Assembly (NCBI GenBank): GCA_043228905.1
Contig: JBHGNT010000007.1
Span: 2,666,001 to 2,730,000 of the forward strand
DNA: 64,000 nucleotides
Source of the DNA: Azolla caroliniana
Lineage: Eukaryota; Polypodiophyta
Direction: 5' to 3'
Shown: in pieces, positions 46,843 through 56,403 of the stretch
How the letters are laid out: each line of letters opens with the position of its first letter
How positions within the stretch are numbered: position 1 is the stretch's first letter
Program-made: the position numbers and the translations under genes
The notes under the pieces: model-generated
Database searches by the model: none
What the model was told of the DNA's origin: nothing
Seen by the model: only the letters and a program-made list of their open reading frames with translations

Positions 46843-46996
46843 CCCCCTCTAAAGTTGCACACTGGTTGTGCAAAGTTCATCCAAAGTCTTGGAAAAACTC
46901 TTCATTCCGTTTCTAAACTGGATGTCCCCTCAAGCATTCTTTGTTTCTTTCATGGTTAGGCGTCATGGTTAAGATATGGCCCCTCTTCCTTCCATC

Positions 46997-47953
46997 CTAA
47001 CTCTTGATCCTCACGAAAGCTGAATCATCATTAATCACAGTTGTTTCCGACCTTACTACGTTGATGTATGGTTCACCATCCTTTGTTTCCATACTCACGA
47101 CGTTGATGTATGGTTGACCAAGGATGACGGGGTATGTTGATCCATCTTGTACATAGTAATTTTGATCCACCGACACATCTCCCATTGTTGCTTTCACATT
47201 AGGACATGCTTCGAATAGATCCTCCATCATCTCTGTTGCAACTCTTTTCTTCGAACCATGATTCTTATCGATTGGCCACCTTCCTTGAGCACAACATTCC
47301 GACGACATCATGTTAATTTCTGATCCATGATCTATCAAAGCAATACAGGGAATCTGTTGCTCCGTAATTTTTGTAGGCGCCTCCATTGTTGCTTGAGCCC
47401 AATGGTTCTTTGTATAATGAATCCTATCCCCTTCATGAATCCCAACATGATTTATCTTCTTTACACCTGCAACATTGATGGATTCATGATCCAAATCTTG
47501 GAGACTTGTTGCTGCACATTCTCTTGTAACTTCTTCCATGACATGTTTTATATCCGTCGTGTCTTTTGTATCCAAAGCAAGCTTAAAAGTTGGGTCTGTC
47601 TTCCCTTTGACTTTATCAACTTCTTTTGACTCAGGAGCATCCTTTTCCATCTCTCTTCTCTGAAGTTGTTCTTGTGTCTCATGTTTCTTTGCCGAATCAG
47701 CCTCGTCAGCTCTCTTTCGCTTCTCTTCCACTAGTGCATCTTGTACATTCACTTGGGCAAATGTTGATGGTGTGTCTATTGGATCATTCCATCCAGTGAA
47801 GTTCCGTATTTCATTACTCGCGCTTTTTAATTCATTCACTTGAACCTTCCCTTTTCTTGCATACTCCATCACACCTTGCCAAAAGCCAGATCCACCATAT
47901 GTGTCTTCTACACGCAACCCTAACGTTGTCACAGATTGTATTGTTTGAGTTGT
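46997..47953 (-). pseudogene. G4 gypsy protease region
   Basis: From 47,932 the minus strand has 311 open codons: a charged gag-protease linker (residues 80-130 rich in Glu and Lys), then a retropepsin-like core near residue 200 (ALIDHGSEINMMS, with Asp-His-Gly in place of Asp-Ser/Thr-Gly) and TYPVILGQPYINVV. The last repeats INVV.ETKDGEPYINVV. A TAA at 47,951-47,953 cuts it from the upstream zinc-finger part; CAA to TAA would explain it. No RT follows. Confidence 0.75.
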
Positions 47954-48424
47954 TTATTTCTTGGCATCTTCCATTAGCTTTTTCATTCCACCTCGCCCGA
48001 AGTTGACTTGAAGTGGTTGTCGAGTCTCTATCGAGTGAATCTTAGCATCTTGATAATAGATTTTATCATGATTAAGAGCATCCCTATTTTCTTGACAATC
48101 TTTCTTATGATGGTCGATACTACTATCACACCACATACACCTTCGGATCATTCCCCTTCCTTGCCTTGACGAAGTTAAGCTTTGTCCCGATTCTGGCTTT
48201 GTCACTTTGATCGATAAGTCTTTCATGCCTTTCACCAACTCATGCAAGAGTGAATCTTCTATTTTCTTCTCTCCCGAGTTATTTCCCATTTCGTCTCCCT
48301 TCCTCTCAGGCAACTCCATAAACCATAACTTTCTTTTACAAAAATGGTTGCACACCCTTTTCACCTCCTCCCAGTCTTCGGTAAGTCCACTTTGACTATT
48401 TTGATCTTCCAGAAGCATTCCCAA
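47954..48424 (-). pseudogene. G4 gypsy gag, C-terminal part with zinc-finger-like motif
   Basis: 156 codons in the same frame as the protease region: LTEDWEEVKRVCNHFCKRKL, HELVKGMKDLSIKV, then RRCMWCDSSIDHHKKDCQEN, a Cys/His cluster resembling a zinc knuckle with unusual spacing. The start is inside the 65-bp tandem array, which broke the link to gag N-terminal sequence at 48,720-49,133. Confidence 0.72.
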
Positions 48425-48579
48425 GTCCTTCCTGTCTTTAATATTAGTGGTCCACTTTGACTATTTTGATCTTCCAGAAGCATTCCTAAGTCCTTCCTGT
48501 CTTTAATATTAGTGGTCCACTTTGACTATTTTGATCTTCCAGAAGCATTCCCAAGTCCTTCCTATCTTTAATATTAGTG
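48385..48579 (+). repeat. Three tandem 65-bp units inside gag
   Basis: GTCCACTTTGACTATTTTGA begins at 48,385 (first base variant), 48,450 and 48,515. Two extra 65-bp units add 130 bases, not a multiple of three, which explains the change of gag frame across this point. Confidence 0.92.
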
Positions 48580-48719
48580 GCTTGTAGAAACAATATTATT
48601 TTATCTGGCATTATTATATTTCAATCCCTAACATTTAATTGCTCAAATCTTTCTGAAAATTCTTTTAATACTTCCAAAACACTTAAATGTTTATCAAACT
48701 CTACCCAATCCATGAAAGC

Positions 48720-49133
48720 TCACCTTGTCATCATTGACATATCATTGAGGTTGTATTCATTCAATAATGCTCTTTCAAAAGTCGCCCATGTCTGATGCTC
48801 TCTTTGTAGTTCCTGGATCCTTTCTTGTAGCCCAATCGCAGCAACTCGACTAAAGCTATTAATTTTTGCCGCTTCGTCGACATCTCGTTTAAGCATTTCC
48901 TCTTTGTAAATCTTCAGAAATCTTGTTAAATTCATACCTTCGAAGATCCCTACTCGTGCGAGAATATTGTCACGGCTTTGTTGATGCTTGACATCATCCC
49001 TTGCTCCCGCATCATTCGTTCCATCATCGTACACATAAGCCTCATTTGTTCCTCCATTTTTCCTTGTCGCCACCTTCACATCAGGTTCATCAAATGTGTC
49101 GAGGTAGTTGTGGTTCGTGCGGCGAAGTCGCAA
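48720..49133 (-). pseudogene. G4 gypsy gag, N-terminal part
   Basis: 137 codons from 49,133: LDTFDEPDVKVATRKNGGTN, ILARVGIFEGMNLTRFLKIY, EEMLKRDVDEAAKI and EHQTWATFERALLNEYNLND, a plant gypsy gag. DEPDVK lies right beside the LTR, as in G1 and G2, where GEPD words occupy the same place. Its frame is lost towards the tandem array at 48,385-48,579. Confidence 0.75.
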
Positions 49134-49963
49134 GGACTAAGGTTAAAGGGAGTTGACAAAACTTTTATAAGGCTTTGCACACAAATGTTAGGAAGATTAA
49201 GGATAAGAAGAATAAGAGTTTAAAGTAATGTGTGTGTGAGAGAGATGAGCATAGATAAAAGATAGAGAGAATGTATTATTTAAGAAGAAAGAGTATAAGA
49301 TATGAACATGATTTATATTAAGAGAACAAGTTTTTACCAACATTACAATGCTTTATAAGCAGATGAACCCTTTCTCTACCGACTCTTGATTTGAACCCTT
49401 GACTCGAACTTGAAAACACGAGCCTCTTCACCAACAAGCTAACTTGTTAATTTCATTAATTATGTTCTAACTTTCTCTTGATTCCCCTTTTGTTTTCATT
49501 TCCCCTCTTTTTATAAGTATTGCCATGCATATGGTAATGTGTAGGAGCATAGCATGCATGTAATGCATGAGTTACATGTGATGCATGATCGCCATTTGGT
49601 GCACATGCATTGTATGTGATGCATGATAGCCATCATGCTCATTTGAGCTCCCATGTATGAAAATATATATGGGATAAGTATAATGATGGATATAACCCTA
49701 AAACAAATAACCTAGCTTAGTGGTGTATGCTTTGTGCTTGATATGCAAGGTTAAGGGTTCAAGTCCCTCAATTTTACTTAATACAATATTTAAGTTTATT
49801 CTTATATAGTGAAGCACATTCTTGACAACATTTCTAAAAATAGCCTACCTGAGTGGTATATACATTGTGCTTGGTTTATAAGGTTGTGGTTTAAGTGTTT
49901 GAAATATTACTGAATTCAATATTTAAATTTATTTTTATATCGTGAAGCAAATCCTTCACGACA
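49097..49963 (-). repeat. G4 5' LTR
   Basis: Reads TGTCGAGGTAGTTGTGG to CCTTCACGACA on the + strand; partner of 45,977-46,842. The candidate primer site lies just left of it. Confidence 0.88.
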
Positions 49964-50196
49964 ACGTAGTTAAGACATGACCTCATTCCCAAGAGGCGTT
50001 ACTAATGAAAGAACTTAGAGAGAAGGTGACTACATAAGCACCTTCTCCTTCTCTTTGTAACTATTGATCATTCTTGTCTCCTTGTTAATACAATTTTTTG
50101 TTTTTCTGTAATCTTGAGTTCTCTCTCTCTATCTCTCTCTACACAGAGAGAGAGAGAGAGTTCTTCCGCTATACAGAATCCATTCAATTCGTTACA

Positions 50197-50208
50197 TGGT
50201 ATCAGAGC
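50197..50208 (+). other. Primer binding site, tRNA-iMet
   Basis: TGGTATCAGAGC directly follows the LTR-B end ACA at 50,196. Confidence 0.92.
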
Positions 50209-51044
50209 ACGTGGTAGCTTGATCCAAACCCATCGCCTTTACGTGTGTTGTGCCCAAGCCCGTGTTCGGAAAGAACCAATTGATCATTGTAGCAGCAATC
50301 GGCACAATTCGTATCAAGAGAAGAAGAAGAAGTTTGACAATGAACACTCAGATCGGAAGCGCTCTTCCTACCAAGAAACTCAACAGAAACAATTAGAGAC
50401 TACCATACGTTCCATTCATGTACCTGCTCATAATATTCTGCTTCACCCCCCACACCGTCTTCTCTCATCCTTATCCCTCAAAACAATTTTGCTTCTTAAG
50501 TCCACATCAACCATCTCGCCGATTACCACCAAATTCTTGTATACATAATAACGAAGTGAATATTTGTTCCAAATATTATGCACACTAGGAGCACAATCTT
50601 GTCTAAGAAACACATGATTCGGAATTCTAAACCTAGAATTTCTATGTTGCTCCTGCAAGACTATAACTAACCGAACCGTTGCCGATTGTTAACTACTTCC
50701 AACAAAAAGATGTTTTTAATATCCTTTCAGAAGGGTTTCATTATGTACTTTTGACCTTCATTGAGCGCATAAATGTTACTACATGCTTTTAAGACATTTT
50801 TTACTCATGGGAACTATACAATGAATCTTAAAATTACTTATCCTCTAACAGTACTTCCCTTCACTTAGTGGGGAGTTTAGTACACCACTTAAAGCTACAA
50901 AAAATGGAAAAAAGTTATAGAATATAAAAATTTAAAAGTTATGGAAAATAAATAAAAGGAAACATCAAATAATTAGGGGACTAATCAACAGGCTATGGTA
51001 AAGGAAGTGTTTAAAAACAAACACCAAAAAGAACAAGATTGTGA
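50209..51044. other. LTR-B leader and unassigned DNA
   Basis: 50,209-50,430 looks like the untranslated leader of the LTR-B copia. A minus-strand frame at 50,443-50,658 (71 codons) has no recognised family. The rest is AT-rich without features. Confidence 0.45.
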
Positions 51045-51049
51045 AATAT

Positions 51050-51331
51050 TGTTGGGTATGTGAGGAAGAGTGGGAAACACACAAGAAGCTCAAAGAAAGA
51101 AGCACTCACACAAGGAAGGCAATGGCTGAAATAGCTCTCTATTGATGAATGTTCCTAAAAAAATAGGAGCTGAAATATATATCCCTAAGTACTAAGTACC
51201 ACCACATATGAGTGACTCATGTATGTGGTAACATGGGGAAAAAACCTCTAGCCAGCACTAGAGTAAAAAGTGCCCATGTATAGGGAAAATGGTTCACATC
51301 AAAGCTACTAGAGGAACACGCAAGTGTAACA
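51050..51331 (-). repeat. 3' LTR of the young copia
   Basis: TGTTGGGTATGTG to AGTGTAACA on the + strand; followed by the purine tract (CTCCAGGGGGGTT on the element strand). Confidence 0.96.
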
Positions 51332-51377
51332 AACCCCCCTGGAGCGAATGATGTGAACATGTACAAGGAGTGACAGA

Positions 51378-52671
51378 TCAGCCCCCACAAGGCAATAAGC
51401 CTAAAGCTTTGCGAAAAGCTTCAAACTTTTCTCGTGGAAGAGCTTTGGTGAATATGTCTGCCACGTTATCTTGTGTAGGCACATATACCAAATCAATATC
51501 TCCTGCATGAAAGCGCTCTCTCACATAGTGATAATGCACCTCAATGTGTTTGGTCCGTGCATGAAATACAGGATTTCGTGCAATAGCCAATGCACTCTGA
51601 CTATCTGTGAGAATACGTGTAGCAACTTCAATCTCCATGCAAAGATCCATCAAAAGGCGTCTTAGCCATATACACTCCACTGTAGCTGTGAAAACTGCCC
51701 TGTACTCAGCTTCACAACTTGATGTCGCCACTGTAGGTTGCTTTTTACTCAACCAAGATATACATGAGTTTCCAAAGAAAAAGCAATTACCACTAGTGGA
51801 CACGCGAGTATCATAACAACCAGCCCAATCACTATCTGTAAAAGCATGCAAGCATGGCTGAGTATCTCTGCCATAAAAGAGACCCAAGCTCAAAGTGCCT
51901 CTAAGATATCTGAACACACGTTTCACTGCTTGCCAATGCTTAGTGCCAGGGCTATGCATGAATCGACTCAATTGGGAGACTGTATACTGTATATCCGGCC
52001 TTGTATTGCATGCATATATAAGACATCCCACAGCTTGTTGATAAAGAGAAGTATCAAACGCATCACTAGAATCCTCAACAGAGAACCTAAATCCTGTCTC
52101 CACAGGTGTATAAACCGGCTTGCAATCCTCAAAGTCAAAACGCTGAAGTAGTTTTTCAACATACTTTCCTTGATGCATAAACATTCCCCCCTCAACGGAT
52201 ACAAACTGGATGCCAAGATAGTAGCTCAAAAGACCAAGATAAGTGACTTCAAAAGTATGCTGCAAATCAGCCATAAGAAAATCGAGTTTTGCATCACATG
52301 ACCCAGTCAAGAGTATGTCATCAACATAAAGAACGAGCACTAGAAGATCAGCCCCATCTTTGCGTACATAAAGTGTGCTTTCAATCGGACTACATGTGAA
52401 GCCAAGAGAAATCAAGTGCTTATGGATTTTTTCATACCATGCACGCGGAGCTTGCTTGAGACCATACAAGGCCTTATGCAAGCGACAAACCATATGCTCT
52501 TTCTCTTTCGTAGCAAATCCAGGAGGTTGCTTCACATAAACCTCTTCTTGCAAATCACCATTTAAAAAGGCTGTTTTTATGTCCAATTGATGCATTTTCC
52601 AACCTCTTTGGGCAGCCAATGCAACCACGGTACGAATGGTAGTCATGCGTGAAGTAGGTGCAAAAGTTTCC
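51378..52671 (-). CDS. Copia pol, C-terminal part: RT and RNase H
   Basis: Open on the minus strand past the frameshift: EETFAPTSRMTTIRTVVALA, HQLDIKTAFLNGDLQEEVYV, YGLKQAPRAWYEKI and LVLYVDDILLTG (intact YVDD near 52,315) form RT; TDSDWAGCYD, SCEAEYRAVF and LTDSQSALAIARNP are RNase H, with its acidic residues kept. It ends GLLPCGG-stop at 51,378. In relatives it is continuous with the upstream pol frame; here it is joined only if the 2-base loss near 52,673 is bypassed. The product would act in the element's particle, copying RNA to DNA. Confidence 0.88.
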
Positions 52672-54726
52672 TCAATCAATGCCATATTGTTGGGCATATC
52701 CTTTGGCAACCAATCTAGCTTTGTAGCGATCAATACTACCATCGGGCTTTCGTTTAATCTTGTAAACCCACCTAGTACCAATCACATTCTTTCCTTTTGG
52801 CAATTTACATAACTCCCAAGTACCATTTTTATGAATGGAATCCATTTCTGATTGCATAGCACTCATCCAATGTGGATCATCACATGCATCTTCAAAAGTA
52901 AGTGGCTCCTCATTACATGCTATTGCAACAATAGAATAATCCACAAAATTACCTGATGCATGGCGAGAGCTTGATCTTGTTTTACCAAGTAAAGGTGCAC
53001 TCAATTTGCTATCTTGCAAAGTTTGTTTCAGCCACCTCAGCATAGTTTGTGACCTCTCGATAGCCATACGTTCATTATGTAATGCATCTTCAATATGTAC
53101 ATCATGCGTGGGCTGAATTTCATGCTCATTTTCAGCCACATTTGGTTGGACATTTCGTGCATTTTCAACACTTATTTGCTGGAAATTTTTATCCCTTTGA
53201 GACTCACTTGGCTGGTCTACATGTCCATGGTCAAGCGCAGCACTTTGGAACAAAGGCATGAGTGTATCAAACACATCTTGTGAGCTAACTGTTGGTTGTT
53301 TTTTGCATTCAAGAAAAGGGAAAGCTGAATTTTCAGCAAATACCACATCTCGACTCACAATAATTGTGTCCGTCAATGGATGATACAAACGATATCCCTT
53401 ACTTTCCGCACTATAACCAACAAATATGCATTTCTTTGCCTTGTCATCAAGTTTGTGACGTTGTTGTGATGGCACAAGAGCATATGCCAAACAACCGAAC
53501 ACACGCATATGACTAACCATAGGTTTATGTCCATTCCAAGCCTCATATGGCGTAATGACTCTCAACGCTTTTGTAGGGCAACGATTCAACACATAATTTG
53601 CACACATAACCGCTTCCATCCAAAACTTGTTAGGAAGATGCTTTCCTTTAACCATACATCGTGCCATCTCTAAGAGTGTTCTATTTTTGCGTTCTGCAAC
53701 ACCATTTTGTTGAGGTGTATATGGCACCGTACATTGATGTAAAATACCTCTTTCACAAAGAAAAGCATTAAACTCATGTGACATATATTCGCCACCACGA
53801 TCCGTGCGTAGAGTCAAGAGCTTATTTGCGGAAAAATTTTCAGCCATAGCTAAAAATGATTTGAAGCAAGAAAAGACTTCATTCTTTGCTTTCATAGGAT
53901 ACACCCATGTATGACGAGTAGCATCATCAATGAAGGTAACAAAATATACATGCTTTCCAAAAGATGGAGTCTTTACAGGACCACACACATCACTATGAAC
54001 AAGTTGTAATTTTCTTGTAGTGTGTGTATGACTATCTTTTGGAAAAGAAGCACGATGCATTTTTCCAAGAATGCAACCTTCACATGCATGTTTTTCAATG
54101 GACTCAAGTGTAGGCAACCCAATAACCATATCCTTCTTTTGCAAGTGAAGCAAACTATTGAAGTTCAAGTGACCAAAACGAGCATGCCAAAGCTCCATTT
54201 CAGCCATGGAAGAAGTATGTACAGCCAAGGCATTTAGAGAAGCCCTCTTGTATGTATCTAAACGGTACAAGCCATTGCATAATGTACCGGACATCACGAT
54301 AACATCACCATTGCTATAATCGTGAACCATGCACTTATCATCAACAAAATGTACATGAAGTCCGGCTTTGGCAATCAAAGGAACCGAAATTAAGTTCTTC
54401 TTGATACCGGGCACATACAATACATTCTTTAAGATGACAACACCTCCATTTGCAGCCGAAAGCTCAATTTCTCCTACTCCAATGATAGGATAAGAGGCAT
54501 TGTTTGCACATACCACATGTCCACCTTTGGGTGCATCTTTCAAGGATGCAAAAAAACTTTTGCATGAAGTAATGTGCTTTGAAGCACCACTATCAAAGAA
54601 CCAATCCGAATCAATCTCACTTACAACCATACATTTAGAGTGCAATGATGCATCATAATGATATGTAACAACACATGCCCAATAATCTTGAGCCATGTTG
54701 GCCTCATCACTCTGCACTTGAAACAT
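52672..54726 (-). CDS. Copia pol, N-terminal part: protease, integrase, RT start
   Basis: 684 codons from 54,726: protease DWFFDSGASKHITS near residue 45; pre-integrase ELWHARFGHLNFNS and CEGCILGKMHR (HHCC); integrase core with HSDVCG, RTDRGGEYMSHEF and PQQNGVAERKNRT (complete DDE); C-terminal RVFGCLAYALVPSQ and CIFVGYS; then the RT start NVIGTRWVYKIKRKPDGSID and ARLVAKGYAQQYGID. A premature TGA follows because two bases are missing where GID-YEETFAP is expected. The frame starts in the +1 register relative to gag and overlaps its end by about 20 bases. Confidence 0.9.
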   Translation of the reverse strand: MFQVQSDEANMAQDYWACVVTYHYDASLHSKCMVVSEIDSDWFFDSGASKHITSCKSFFASLKDAPKGGHVVCANNASYPIIGVGEIELSAANGGVVILKNVLYVPGIKKNLISVPLIAKAGLHVHFVDDKCMVHDYSNGDVIVMSGTLCNGLYRLDTYKRASLNALAVHTSSMAEMELWHARFGHLNFNSLLHLQKKDMVIGLPTLESIEKHACEGCILGKMHRASFPKDSHTHTTRKLQLVHSDVCGPVKTPSFGKHVYFVTFIDDATRHTWVYPMKAKNEVFSCFKSFLAMAENFSANKLLTLRTDRGGEYMSHEFNAFLCERGILHQCTVPYTPQQNGVAERKNRTLLEMARCMVKGKHLPNKFWMEAVMCANYVLNRCPTKALRVITPYEAWNGHKPMVSHMRVFGCLAYALVPSQQRHKLDDKAKKCIFVGYSAESKGYRLYHPLTDTIIVSRDVVFAENSAFPFLECKKQPTVSSQDVFDTLMPLFQSAALDHGHVDQPSESQRDKNFQQISVENARNVQPNVAENEHEIQPTHDVHIEDALHNERMAIERSQTMLRWLKQTLQDSKLSAPLLGKTRSSSRHASGNFVDYSIVAIACNEEPLTFEDACDDPHWMSAMQSEMDSIHKNGTWELCKLPKGKNVIGTRWVYKIKRKPDGSIDRYKARLVAKGYAQQYGID

Positions 54727-55645
54727 TTTCAGAAATGGTCATGCCGGATTCCTTCTTCTTCTCATTGCGCTTAACAAGCTTTCTACATTCTTCAATCGTA
54801 TGGCCAACCTTTCGACAATATTTGCATCTTTTCTTCTTTTGCAAATCACCATCATTAGAGGAATAAGTGAAAGAGGGAGGTTGAGGCTTTGGTTTTGAAG
54901 AACCAAAAGCTGAACCATGCTTGCCTTTTCCTTTTTGTGAGATAGCAAGTGCTTGTGTTCCCTCTATCAAACCACTTCTATTCACTCTAGATTGTTCTTC
55001 TTGCAAAAGAAGAGACACAACCTCATCAAATGCGTACATATCCGTATTCCCTTTTGCAACCAAACGAATAGTAGTAGCAAAGCTTTGAAAAGATTCGGGT
55101 AATCCTTTCAACAACGTAGAGACAAGTGATGTATTCGAAATGATCTCATCAATGTTTGCCAATTGCTCTTTCAAATCTTTAATGCGTGTCACATACACAT
55201 CTACCGACTCATTTTCAGCCATATATACATCCTCAAGTTGCTTTCTCAAATATGCAACACGTGCTTCGTTACGCACGGCATACAACGAAGCAAGAGTGTC
55301 CCATGCTTGTTTGGACGTAGAGCATGACCGAATATGTGGAACTATATGACGCTTCACAGAAAGTGCAATCAATGCATGAGCTTGAGCATCTTTTCCATCC
55401 CATCTAAGTTGCTCTTGTGTTGGTGGAGTAGATGAAGTCACTGTGCTCGAAGATGAACCTGTATCTGTGATAGTAGACTGTGAAGTAGTAGGACCGGCGG
55501 GGCGTCGATCTACATCTACCACTATGTTCCATAGTTGTTTGGCAACAAGAACGTGTTTCATCATGTAGGACCACATTGGATAGTTTGTCCCATCAAGCTT
55601 ATCTTCAGCTTGAAGCATGCCAAACAAATCACCATTGTTTGCCAT
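54707..55645 (-). CDS. Copia gag
   Basis: 312 codons from the ATG at 55,645 (MANNGDLFGMLQAEDKLDGT) to a TGA at 54,707-54,709. The frame is open further up into the LTR, but this ATG fits the start of the related gag at 57,979 (MAENNDVFRILAVEDKLDGT). It shows the gag body (YPMWSYMMKHVLVAKQLW, ALIALSVKRHIVPHI, AYLRKQLEDVYM, LLKGLPESFQSF) and one CCHC zinc knuckle, CKYCRKVGHTIEEC. Gag forms the particle that packages element RNA. The last codons GCA GAG TGA are matched in the relative by GCA GAA TGA. Confidence 0.92.
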   Translation of the reverse strand: MANNGDLFGMLQAEDKLDGTNYPMWSYMMKHVLVAKQLWNIVVDVDRRPAGPTTSQSTITDTGSSSSTVTSSTPPTQEQLRWDGKDAQAHALIALSVKRHIVPHIRSCSTSKQAWDTLASLYAVRNEARVAYLRKQLEDVYMAENESVDVYVTRIKDLKEQLANIDEIISNTSLVSTLLKGLPESFQSFATTIRLVAKGNTDMYAFDEVVSLLLQEEQSRVNRSGLIEGTQALAISQKGKGKHGSAFGSSKPKPQPPSFTYSSNDGDLQKKKRCKYCRKVGHTIEECRKLVKRNEKKKESGMTISENVSSAE

Positions 55646-55787
55646 TTTACCAAAGAACAAGAAAAATGCGCTCCAAGTGCTGAAATACACTTCTCTATAT
55701 TCGGAAGTTGATTTGCACAATGAAAAGTGCGCGCGTGCCGCGACACCGCGATGCGGACAACCGAAGATGGAGAGGATGAAGAACTTG

Positions 55788-55799
55788 GCTCTGATACCA
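55788..55799 (-). other. Primer binding site of the young copia, tRNA-iMet
   Basis: GCTCTGATACCA on +, one base from the LTR at 55,801. Confidence 0.93.
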
Positions 55800-55800
55800 C

Positions 55801-56082
55801 TGTTGGGTATGTGAGGAAGAGTGGGAAACACACAAGAAGCTCAAAGAAAGAAGCACTCACACAAGGAAGGCAATGGCTGAAATAGCTCTCTATTGATGAA
55901 TGTTCCTAAAAAAATAGGAGCTGAAATATATATCCCTAAGTACTAAGTACCACCACATATGAGTGACTCATGTATGTGGTAACATGGGGAAAAAACCTCT
56001 AGCCAGCACTAGAGTAAAAAGTGCCCATGTATAGGGAAAATGATTCACATCAAAGCTACTAGAGGAACACGCAAGTGTAACA
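55801..56082 (-). repeat. 5' LTR of the young copia
   Basis: Same as 51,050-51,331 except one base near 56,042. Confidence 0.96.
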
Positions 56083-56299
56083 AATATAACAAATCAAAAA
56101 ACACACTAACAAAACAATAAACCCTACCCTTAAGACGTCTAAACTCCTTAGTATAGACTCTCTCAATACTTATTAAGATGTCCAATGTGTCCTTGTTCTT
56201 GCCTTCTTGCTCCTTCTCTTTGCAAGAGGTTTTCATCATGAGCTTATGAAAAGCTCATCAATTTCTTTTAGCAACCATCTGCAAGTCCGTAGTAGCAAC

Positions 56300-56398
56300 T
56301 GTTACGGGCATGACCATTTAACCCTTACACTTATCCACGTGTATAGAATACTACGGTAAATTCTCACCATGGGATATTAAATGGCCATGCCCGTAACA
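56300..56398. mobile_element. 99-bp hairpin mini-element
   Basis: TGTTACGGGCATG.CCATTTAA at the left is inverted at the right (TTAAATGGCCATGCCCGTAACA). GCAAC flanks both sides exactly (56,295-56,299; 56,399-56,403). It codes for nothing. It could be a tiny MITE or, given TG...CA ends and a 5-bp duplication, an LTR-derived relic. Confidence 0.72.
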
Positions 56399-56403
56399 GC
56401 AAC

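Larger units (their letters stand above)
45977..49963 (-). mobile_element. Complete but gag-protease-only gypsy element (G4)
   Basis: LTRs of 866 and 867 bp (45,977-46,842; 49,097-49,963) start TGTCG and end CACGACCCA or CACGACA, and are clearly near-identical. ACGT flanks the element (45,973-45,976; 49,964-49,967), an exact 4-bp duplication. The 2.25-kb interior codes on the minus strand for gag and a protease only; RT, RNase H and integrase are absent, so it needs enzymes from another element. It lies in LTR-B. Confidence 0.88.
45843..50196 (+). repeat. Copia 5' LTR (+), family B, split by gypsy G4
   Basis: The LTR lies at 45,843-45,976 (TGTTGAGAATCAAACTCAAC onward) and 49,968-50,196, ending ATTCGTTACA directly before a tRNA-iMet primer site. 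Together the parts are about 363 bp, the size of its relative at 37,149-37,508. Only leader-like sequence follows, to about 50,430; no copia gag is seen before the next element. Confidence 0.85.
51050..56082 (-). mobile_element. Structurally complete, very young Ty1/copia element
   Basis: Two 282-bp LTRs (51,050-51,331 and 55,801-56,082) differ at one position (G at left, A at right, in AAAATG-TTCAC). The 5-bp duplication AATAT is exact (51,045-51,049; 56,083-56,087). PBS (55,788-55,799) and polypurine tract (51,332-51,344) are intact, as are gag, protease, integrase, RT and RNase H motifs. One 2-base loss in RT near 52,673 breaks pol. Confidence 0.96.

Noticed and set aside
50443-50658. 71-codon minus-strand frame as a host gene
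   Set aside because: Short, no recognised motif and no supporting signals; left as unassigned.
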